Assembly (NCBI GenBank): GCA_003168295.1
Contig: PMST01000227.1
Span: 1-5,674, forward strand
Length of the DNA: 5,674 bases
Origin: Actinomycetota bacterium
Lineage (GTDB): Bacteria > Actinomycetota > Actinomycetes > Streptosporangiales > Streptosporangiaceae
Direction: 5' to 3'
Shown: positions 1 to 5,674 of the stretch, one piece after another
How the letters are laid out: each line of letters starts with the position of its first letter
Numbering within the stretch: the stretch's first letter is position 1
The notes under the pieces: generated by a model
The model's database searches: none
Told to the model about the DNA's origin: nothing
What the model saw: only the letters and a program-made list of their open reading frames with translations
Translations under genes and position numbers: made by a program

Positions 1-132
1 AGGCGGAAGCTCCCGCCAGCCCCTCGATTCATCCTGCATGGGGTCGCCGGTTGAAGACTCGCCCGTCTCATGAGCCTTCCGGGCAGCGTCCTCGTGCTGC
101 CCGGAAGGCTCATCGGCGGGGGTTGCTGGCAT
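1..132 (-). CDS. Possible 5' end of an unidentified gene running off the left edge (weak candidate)
   Basis: On the minus strand an ATG at 132-130 opens a frame that stays open for 44 codons to the window edge. An in-frame TGA lies three codons upstream, which fixes this ATG as the earliest start. The predicted segment begins MPATPADEPSG and is hydrophilic, rich in Glu, Asp, Ser, Gly and Pro; it looks like a disordered N-terminal tail and matches no family I recognise. A GAGGGA purine run lies just before the ATG, but the spacing is short. A promoter-like pair (197-202 and 174-179) sits at a sensible distance upstream. Against it, third-position GC is only about 70% by hand count, below the neighbouring genes, 44 open codons mean little in GC-rich DNA, and an 18-bp perfect hairpin would fall inside codons 7-21. 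The alternative is that a rightward gene ends near 54 or 73 (open plus frames stop there) and the hairpin is its terminator. Confidence 0.25.
   Translation of the reverse strand, partial: MPATPADEPSGQHEDAARKAHETGESSTGDPMQDESRGWRELPP
70..113. terminator. Perfect 18-bp inverted repeat, probable factor-independent terminator
   Basis: Bases 70-87 and 96-113 are exact reverse complements: 18 pairs without mismatch around an 8-base loop at 88-95. The stem is GC-rich in its core. No T-run follows on either strand, which is common for actinomycete terminators. Two plus-strand frames open from the left edge stop just before or at the stem (TGA at 52-54 and at 71-73), so it could end a rightward gene lying outside the window. 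It would also be encountered by leftward transcripts coming from the pucR-type gene. If the minus-strand candidate starting at 132 is real, the hairpin is instead inside its coding sequence, which would be unusual. Confidence 0.6.
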
Positions 133-173
133 TGTCCCTCATTCAACGGTGACACGATCGTCTTTACATTCGA

Positions 174-202
174 ATAATACTCTTCCCGTGGCGGTAAGGC
201 AA
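174..202 (-). promoter_or_regulatory. Candidate leftward promoter in the A+T-rich island
   Basis: Read on the minus strand, TTGCCT (202-197) is followed after 17 bases by TATTAT (179-174). These match the housekeeping sigma consensus hexamers at four and five of six positions. Transcription would start near 167 and run left, giving a leader of about 35 bases before the candidate ATG at 132. Supported only by motif match and spacing; A+T-rich DNA produces such matches by chance. Confidence 0.3.
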
Positions 203-236
203 TCCGTGATGTTGTCAATGAGAACGATAGAGGCGA

Positions 237-265
237 TTGTTAAAGAAGAAATTCAAATCTATAAG
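237..265 (+). promoter_or_regulatory. Candidate rightward promoter in the A+T-rich island
   Basis: TTGTTA (237-242) is followed after 17 bases by TATAAG (260-265), matching consensus hexamers at four and five of six positions. Transcription would start near 272 and run right through the 32-bp repeats and then antisense to the 3' end of the PucR-type regulator gene. No convincing gene lies downstream on this strand, so the product would be a short peptide message or an antisense RNA. Motif evidence only. Confidence 0.22.
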
Positions 266-313
266 CGAATGACTGGCTAGCTGTCGGTCGGTCCAGAGAA
301 GGTCGGTCCCGTC

Positions 314-377
314 GCCTCCGGAGGAGGCCGGTCACGTGGCGGTCGGCCTCCGGAGGAGCCCGGTCATGTGGCGGTCC
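314..377 (+). repeat. Two-copy 32-bp tandem repeat
   Basis: Bases 314-345 and 346-377 are direct neighbours and agree at 29 of 32 positions; the differences are at unit positions 14, 22 and 32. Each unit starts with the perfect 10-bp palindrome CCTCCGGAGG (315-324 and 347-356) and has a GTGG-containing tail. In the first unit the tail holds CACGTG; in the second the same spot reads CATGTG, which creates an ATG at 366-368 seven bases after GGAGGAG. The repeat also lets 317-329 pair with 345-354. The function is unknown: remnant of local duplication, protein-binding site and terminator element are all possible. Confidence 0.85.
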
Positions 378-439
378 GAAGCTACCGGGCTGACGGTTGT
401 CCGCGCCTCCTGCCTTCAGCGGCGCTGCGCGACACCAGC

Positions 440-486
440 GCGTGCGGCCTCACCTGCGCGTGGCCTCACCTGAGCGTGCGGCCTCC
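440..486 (-). repeat. Three imperfect short tandem repeats across the regulator stop codon
   Basis: Units begin at 440 (18 bases), 458 (16 bases) and 474 (about 13 bases recognisable). Each begins GCGTG and continues into GGCCTC or GCCTC. The middle unit lacks two bases relative to the first. On the coding (minus) strand the sequence AGGTGAGGCC occurs twice: the first copy is read as part of the protein tail, and the second, in another frame, supplies the TGA stop. Replication slippage is the simple explanation. Confidence 0.6.
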
Positions 487-2138
487 AGCGCGAGGAGCGC
501 CACATGCAGCGACGTCCGCGACTCGGCCGAACTCAGGTCGGTTCCGAGGATCCGCTCGATGCGGTGCAGCCGCTGGTAGAAGGTAGGCCTGGCCAGGTGG
601 GAGTTCTTGGCCGCTTCCGCCTTGTTACCGCCGGCGGCCAGGTAGGCGCCCAGTACGCCGATGAGGTCAGTGTCATGTTCGCTGGCGAGCAGGGCACCGA
701 GTTCGCGCTCCACGAAGGTCTGCAGCCGCGGGTCGTCGCGGAGCAGATGGAGCAGGCCACGCAGCCGCAGATCAGGCAGCCGGTAGAACAACGGTCGCCC
801 AGGCCGCGCCGGCGAGCTTTCGCGACCGCCCACATCCGGGCGCTCGGCCGCAACATCGGCGACCTGACTGGCCTCCAAGAACGAGTGGCGCACGTCCCTG
901 ATCGACCCGGCCGCGGCGCCGACCCCCATCACGAGCCCGTCCTGATCGTCTCCGAGCCGCTCCCTGATCAGGGTCGCGAGGCTGGTCAGCACCCGGTCCT
1001 GGTCGGCCTGCGGGCTGAGCGAGAGCATGGCTCCGGCGCGGGCATCGTCCAGGGTTCCGACCAGCGCGGGGACATGCCCGGTCCGGCACGCGGCGGCCGC
1101 GATGTCGGCGACGTCGAGCACGCGCGCATGAGCGGAAACCCCGAGCGCTCCCAACGGTCCCAGCGGATCGCTGAGCCGGAACACCACCGCGATGAGCTGC
1201 CGGTCATCGACCGGAACCCCGAGCGCCCGGGAGCGCACCGCGGCTTCCGCCGGGTCGGCGTGAGCTTGGTTGATGATGCTGGTGATCAGCGTCCGGTGCG
1301 CCTGGCGGTCCAGGCTCTCCCGGTGCCGGGTGAGGAGGCGGCCGAGCGCCAGGGTGGTGGCGGCCCGCTCGACGAGCACGGTGTCGGTGCCGGTCGGCGG
1401 TCCGTCGCAGACCAGGATCACGCGTCCCCAGTCCTCGCCGCGCGCGCCGACGGGCGTGAACAGCCAGCCCGACGCCTCGTCGTAAGCCGTCCGCCCCGGT
1501 CGGCCGCCCGTCTCAACGGCGCTGACCGCCCGGCTGCGCCGGGCGAAGCCGGCCAGCAGCCGGGCGGGATCGGCGCTGCCCGGCTCGCAGGCGAGCACCC
1601 GGTGGGCGAGGTCGGCCAGGATCACCGGCCGCCCGGCCAGGGCCGCGGCCTGCCGCACGACCTCGTCGGGGGTCGCGCCCGCGACGGAAAGCTCGGTGAA
1701 CACCTCGTGCAAGCGCTCCGACGCGCGCAGTTCCTCCAGCTGAGCGTCGATGATCCGGGCGTGCACCGCCTCGGTGATCTCGACGAACGGAACCTCGCGC
1801 TCGAACGCGATCAGCGTCAGCCCGCTGTCGGCGGCCGCGCGGACCAGCGCTGAAGGCAGGGCCCCGACGTACCGGCGGCCCAGTTCCACCGCCAGCGCGC
1901 TGACCCCGGCGGCGGCCAGGTCGGCAGCGTAGCGGGCCAGCAAGGCCGCCTCGGAGGGCAGCGCGATCCCGGTGGTGAGCACGAATTCGCCGCCCTGCAG
2001 CAGGTGGGCTACGTCCGCCAGCTCGAGCACATGGACCCAGCGGACCCGCGCGCCCAGTCCGGACGAGCCCGCGACCACCTGCGGGCTGCCACGGCGCACC
2101 ACATCTAGGCCGAGCAAATCGCCCACGGTGGGAAGCAT
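450..2138 (-). CDS. PucR family transcriptional regulator
   Basis: This 562-residue protein is predicted to be a cytoplasmic DNA-binding regulator of nitrogen-compound catabolism. Residues about 5-125 resemble the PucR N-terminal domain (LPTVGDLLGL, then VRWVHVLELADVAHLLQGGE and FVLTTGIAL). The middle part, about 290-430, fits the GGDEF-like domain of the family. Residues about 488-550 form the C-terminal PucR helix-turn-helix, with YLAAGGNKAEAAKNSHLARP followed by TFYQRLHRIERILGTDL. Length and domain order are normal for the family. I chose the ATG at 2138 because family similarity begins there; a longer frame reaches 2261 but would overlap the divergent aminotransferase gene. No ribosome-binding site precedes this ATG, while a TACGCT box lies seven bases upstream, so the mRNA may be leaderless. 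It is transcribed divergently from the aminotransferase/dehydrogenase operon and is the likely regulator of it, as GabR (PucR type) is for gabTDP in Corynebacterium glutamicum. The effector is unknown; the amino acid substrate or its semialdehyde is a reasonable guess. Confidence 0.93.
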   Translation of the reverse strand: MLPTVGDLLGLDVVRRGSPQVVAGSSGLGARVRWVHVLELADVAHLLQGGEFVLTTGIALPSEAALLARYAADLAAAGVSALAVELGRRYVGALPSALVRAAADSGLTLIAFEREVPFVEITEAVHARIIDAQLEELRASERLHEVFTELSVAGATPDEVVRQAAALAGRPVILADLAHRVLACEPGSADPARLLAGFARRSRAVSAVETGGRPGRTAYDEASGWLFTPVGARGEDWGRVILVCDGPPTGTDTVLVERAATTLALGRLLTRHRESLDRQAHRTLITSIINQAHADPAEAAVRSRALGVPVDDRQLIAVVFRLSDPLGPLGALGVSAHARVLDVADIAAAACRTGHVPALVGTLDDARAGAMLSLSPQADQDRVLTSLATLIRERLGDDQDGLVMGVGAAAGSIRDVRHSFLEASQVADVAAERPDVGGRESSPARPGRPLFYRLPDLRLRGLLHLLRDDPRLQTFVERELGALLASEHDTDLIGVLGAYLAAGGNKAEAAKNSHLARPTFYQRLHRIERILGTDLSSAESRTSLHVALLALEAARSGEATRR

Positions 2139-2145
2139 AGAACAA

Positions 2146-2151
2146 AGCGTA
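2146..2151 (-). promoter_or_regulatory. Candidate -10 element of the regulator gene, leaderless arrangement
   Basis: On the minus strand TACGCT fits the actinobacterial TANNNT -10 pattern and ends seven bases before the ATG at 2138. A transcript would then begin at or next to the A of the start codon. This agrees with the lack of any Shine-Dalgarno sequence before that ATG. No good -35 hexamer is visible upstream. Confidence 0.35.
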
Positions 2152-2204
2152 AAGCCAAGGCCTGAATGCATTACACGATGTCGGTTCCTTCCGGTCGCGA
2201 AACC

Positions 2205-2212
2205 AGGAAGAG
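2205..2212 (+). promoter_or_regulatory. Ribosome-binding site of the aminotransferase gene
   Basis: AGGAAGAG ends eight bases before the ATG at 2221. It decides the start: the same frame is open further left (to an ATG at 1972), but that extension runs through the regulator gene on the other strand and shows no family similarity. Confidence 0.65.
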
Positions 2213-2220
2213 TGGGGAAC

Positions 2221-3518
2221 ATGTCTGAGCTACTCGCCCGCCACCGTGCGGTCATCCCCAACTGGGTCGGGATCTACTACGACGAGCCGATCGAGATCGT
2301 CAGCGGCAAGGGCTGCCGGGTGACCGACGCCCAGGGCCACGGGTACCTCGACTTCTTCGCCGGCATTCTCACCAACATGCTCGGCTATGACGTGCCGGAG
2401 GTCCGGGACGCGGTCGAGCGGCAGATCGCCAGCGGCATCGTGCATACCTCGACGCTGTACCTGATCCGCAACCAGGTCGAGCTCGCGGAGAAGATCGCCA
2501 GGCTGTCCGGCATCGAGAAGGCCAAGGTGTTCTTCACCAACTCAGGTTCCGAGGCGAACGAGGTCGCGCTGCTCGCCGCGCTCACCGCCAGGAACGCCAA
2601 CGAGGTCCTGGCGATGCGGGGCAGCTATCACGGCCGGTCGTTCGGCACCGTCGCCGTGACCGGCAACGCGGCTTGGAAGATGTCGAGCCACGCCCCGTTC
2701 GGCACTCATTATCTGCACGGCGCGGACCGGCAGCTGGCCGCTTACGCTGGCCTCAATGACGCCGATTACATCAAGGCCTGCACGGAGGACCTGCGCGCGC
2801 TGCTGGCCGGCGGCATCCACCCCGCCGACGTCGGGTGCCTGTTGGCCGAGCCGGTGCAGGGGGTAGGCGGGTTCACGATGGCGCCCGACGGCCTGTTCGC
2901 GGCGTATAAGGAGGTTCTCGACGAGCACGGCATCCTGCTGATCTCCGACGAGGTGCAGACCGGCTGGGGTCGCACCGGCGAGCATTTCTGGGGCATCAGC
3001 GCGCACGGGGTCACCCCGGACGCGATGACGTTCGCCAAGGGTCTGGGCAACGGCTTCGCTATCGGCGGCGTGGTGGCCCGCGGCGACCTGCTCGACGGGA
3101 TCCGCGGCAACGGCATCTCCACCTTCGGCGGCAACCCGATCGCCACCGCCGCCGGCAACGCCACCCTGGACTACGTGCTCTCCCACGACCTGCAGCGCAA
3201 CGCCGCCGTCACCGGCCGGATTATCATCGACGGCCTGAAAGAAGCCACCAAGAACACCGGCATCGTCGGCGAGGTGCGCGGCAAGGGCCTGATGTTCGCG
3301 GTGGACCTGGTCGACCCGGTCACCAAGAAGCCGAGCCCGCCGCTGGCCGGCCGGATGCTCGAGGCGACCAGGGAACGCGGCCTGCTGGTCGGCAAGGGCG
3401 GCCTGTACGGGCACACGCTGCGGATGGCGCCGCCGCTGACGCTGACCGAGGGCGAAGCCAAGGAAGGACTCGGCATCTTGACCGACGCCCTGCACGCGGT
3501 GAACGAAGAGGCAGCCAA

Positions 3519-3522
<4 letters not shown>
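2221..3522 (+). CDS. Class III PLP-dependent aminotransferase, probable omega-amino acid:pyruvate or 2-oxoglutarate type
   Basis: This 433-residue cytoplasmic enzyme should move an amino group from an omega-amino acid to a keto acid, giving a semialdehyde. It shows the fold-type I class III pattern throughout: SGSEANE at 108-114 (phosphate and cofactor contacts), the YHGR motif at 136-139 (ring stacking), AEPVQG at 209-214, the Asp243-Glu244-Val-Gln246 segment that contacts the pyridine nitrogen, Lys273 in FAKGLGNG as the Schiff-base lysine, TFGGNP at 301-306, and Arg401 in LRMAPPL, which normally binds the substrate carboxylate. Length is normal and nothing is missing. Its stop overlaps the start of the dehydrogenase gene by four bases, so the two are co-transcribed and probably translationally coupled. 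That partner makes beta-alanine or 3-aminoisobutyrate the best substrate guess, as in the AGXT2-like branch. GABA transaminase and alanine-glyoxylate transaminase remain possible; sequence alone does not separate these. Confidence is high for the family and moderate for the substrate. Confidence 0.95.
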
Positions 3523-5021
<1,499 letters not shown>

Positions 5022-5045
5022 CGGCCCGTACCGCCTGCCCTGGGC

Positions 5046-5291
5046 TCAGAGCAGGCTGTTGACCTCGTGCACATCACCGCAGGGGACGTCGAGCGCCGCG
5101 TGGTGCTTGCGGATGGCCTCTTCGTCTGGCCCTTCGAGCAGGCAGTAGACCTTGCCGTCGGCGTTGTGGTAAAGCTCGACCTGCCGCACGCCGAACTCGT
5201 CGCTGACGCCGTCCCGCGTGCCCTGGGCGATCTGCTCGATCGCTTCGGGGGGCAGTTGCAGGTCGTCGTGGTAGTCCATGAACCGTGGCAC
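5046..5291 (-). CDS. Small DUF4242 domain protein, SCO4226-like
   Basis: This is an 81-residue soluble protein beginning MPRFMDYHDDL, typical of the DUF4242 family. A characterised member, SCO4226 of Streptomyces coelicolor, is a nickel-binding protein of similar length with a ferredoxin-like fold. Visible potential metal ligands are His8, His42, Cys50, His63, His64, Cys71 and His75; which of them bind metal cannot be said from sequence. No signal peptide or membrane segment is seen. I chose the GTG at 5291 because an AGGAGG lies eight bases upstream and the family usually starts with this motif; the frame continues upstream to an ATG at 5363, but that would overlap the transporter gene, and a later in-frame ATG at 5279 would lose the first residues of the domain. 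It follows the MMPL transporter gene by 37 bases on the same strand, probably in one operon. It converges with the dehydrogenase gene, 24 bases apart. The family is fairly certain; the cellular role is not. Confidence 0.85.
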   Translation of the reverse strand: MPRFMDYHDDLQLPPEAIEQIAQGTRDGVSDEFGVRQVELYHNADGKVYCLLEGPDEEAIRKHHAALDVPCGDVHEVNSLL

Positions 5292-5299
5292 TTTTTGTT

Positions 5300-5305
5300 C
5301 CTCCT
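5300..5305 (-). promoter_or_regulatory. Ribosome-binding site that fixes the GTG start of the DUF4242 gene
   Basis: On the minus strand AGGAGG, preceded by a run of A, ends eight bases before the GTG at 5291. It is the strongest Shine-Dalgarno match in the window and lies in the 37-base gap after the transporter stop codon, which supports separate efficient translation of the small protein from a shared message. Confidence 0.8.
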
Positions 5306-5328
5306 TTTTTCGGCTGTTGTCCCGGCCA

Positions 5329-5674
5329 CTATGCATGAGTGGCCAGCGCCTTGTCCACGGCATGTGACGGCGCGGGCCGCCGTGATCCCCAGCCCCAGGC
5401 CCGGTCGCCGAGCAGGGCCAGCCCAGCCGGCAGCAGCACGCCGCGGACCAAGGTGGCGTCGATGAGCACCGCCACCGCCATGCCCACGCCGAAGATCTTG
5501 AACTCGATGATGGACAAGGTGGCGAAGATGGAGAACACCGCGACCATGATCACCGCGGCGCTGGTCACCACGCCCGCGCTGCGGGCAATGCCGCTGGTCA
5601 CCGCGTCTCTGGCCGGCATGCCGCCCAGCCAAAGCTCCCTGATCCGGCTCAGGATGAACACGTGGTAGTCCATG
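5329..5674 (-). CDS. MMPL/RND family membrane transporter, C-terminal part (5' end outside window)
   Basis: Only the last 114 or so residues are present; the gene continues beyond the right edge, so the Met at 5673 should not be taken as the start. The fragment opens with MDYHVFILSRIRELW, the conserved Asp-Tyr segment in the second half of MMPL proteins, where the Asp lies in a membrane helix and serves proton coupling. Two strongly hydrophobic stretches follow, at fragment residues about 33-53 and 58-89, matching the last two membrane helices, then a short cytoplasmic tail of about 25 residues ending in TAG. MMPL proteins export lipids, siderophores or drugs across the inner membrane using the proton gradient; the cargo of this one cannot be told. 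The tail is short, so this is the compact actinobacterial type rather than one with a long C-terminal domain. The DUF4242 gene follows 37 bases later on the same strand. Confidence 0.9.
   Translation of the reverse strand, partial: MDYHVFILSRIRELWLGGMPARDAVTSGIARSAGVVTSAAVIMVAVFSIFATLSIIEFKIFGVGMAVAVLIDATLVRGVLLPAGLALLGDRAWGWGSRRPAPSHAVDKALATHA

Larger units (their letters stand above)
114..449. other. Gene-poor spacer with A+T-rich island and repeats
   Basis: This 336-base stretch lies between the hairpin and the stop codon of the PucR-type regulator. I see no convincing protein gene, tRNA or other RNA gene wholly within it; its first bases overlap the weak leftward candidate starting at 132. 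Bases 151-280 are about 58% A+T by hand count, far above the surrounding genes, and carry two promoter-like hexamer pairs facing away from each other. Bases 286-377 are GC-rich again, carry many GGTC tetramers, and contain a 32-bp tandem duplication. A hairpin with a 10-bp stem and a 3-base bulge can form between 317-329 and 345-354; this is the only candidate I see for a terminator of the leftward regulator gene, whose stop codon is about 95 bases away. Confidence 0.6.
2139..2220. promoter_or_regulatory. Divergent control region between regulator and catabolic operon
   Basis: The 82 bases between the two start codons must hold the promoters of both transcription units and are the most likely place for a regulator operator. 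Visible elements are the perfect 8-bp palindrome AATGCATT (2165-2172), a CCAAGG/CCTTGG segment (2155-2160), a TACGCT box for the regulator gene (minus strand, 2151-2146) and a ribosome-binding site for the aminotransferase (2205-2212). I found no clear -10/-35 pair for the rightward operon. The palindrome is short and could be chance; that regulation happens here is inferred from the layout. Confidence 0.6.

Noticed and set aside
314..377. Reading the 32-bp repeats as a CRISPR array
   Set aside because: There are only two units, directly abutting with no spacer between them, and no cas gene is present in the window.
368..586. A 72-codon plus-strand frame starting with GTG at 368
   Set aside because: It overlaps the regulator gene antisense, is rich in Arg, Ala, Ser and Pro, and matches no family; the ribosome-binding-like GGAGGAG upstream is part of a repeat unit.
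504..1853. Long open frame of 449 codons on the plus strand
   Set aside because: It is antisense to the PucR-type regulator gene, whose protein shows clear domains; the antisense translation is rich in Arg, Gly, Gln and Pro with no recognisable domain, as expected for GC-rich shadow frames.
2155..2160. CCTTGG core as a match to the B. subtilis PucR box
   Set aside because: Only the central C-N-TTGG part fits; the flanking A/T and the TTAA end do not, and PucR-family operators differ between regulators.
1972..2220. N-terminal extension of the aminotransferase back to an ATG at 1972
   Set aside because: The extra 83 residues lie over the regulator gene on the other strand and resemble no aminotransferase; the ATG at 2221 has a good ribosome-binding site and a family-like start.
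5067..5465. A 132-codon plus-strand frame over the DUF4242 and transporter region
   Set aside because: It is antisense to two frames with family signatures and a strong ribosome-binding site; its translation shows no domain.

Overview
The window is high-GC DNA with strongly GC-biased third codon positions, GTG starts and close gene packing. This fits an actinomycete (Streptomyces-like or a related order); the genus cannot be fixed from the sequence alone. I see four well-supported protein genes, one well-supported gene fragment at the right edge, and a gene-poor left end.

Layout. Bases 1-449 hold no confident gene. They contain a perfect 18-bp hairpin (70-113), an A+T-rich island (about 150-280) with two promoter-like hexamer pairs facing apart, and a 32-bp tandem repeat (314-377). 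A weak candidate gene start points off the left edge (132 to 1, minus strand). Bases 450-2138 (minus) encode a PucR-family transcriptional regulator. An 82-bp gap separates it from a divergent two-gene operon: a class III PLP-dependent aminotransferase (2221-3522) and a CoA-acylating (methyl)malonate-semialdehyde dehydrogenase (3519-5021), which overlap by four bases (GTGA). Two minus-strand genes converge on this operon: an 81-residue DUF4242 protein (5046-5291) and, upstream of it, the C-terminal end of an MMPL/RND-type membrane transporter (5329 to the right edge).

How they work together. The aminotransferase would convert an omega-amino acid to a semialdehyde. The dehydrogenase would convert malonate or methylmalonate semialdehyde, with CoA and NAD, to acetyl-CoA or propionyl-CoA. 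The best-fitting substrates are beta-alanine and 3-aminoisobutyrate, end products of reductive pyrimidine breakdown and, for the latter, linked to valine breakdown. GABA is less likely because the dehydrogenase is not of the succinate-semialdehyde type. The PucR regulator, transcribed from the shared gap, is probably the substrate-responsive controller. PucR-type control of aminotransferase/dehydrogenase pairs is known, for example GabR of Corynebacterium glutamicum.

The coding part looks like ordinary catabolic and transport genes. The least explained DNA is the 1-449 region. I found no CRISPR array, insertion sequence, tRNA or rRNA.
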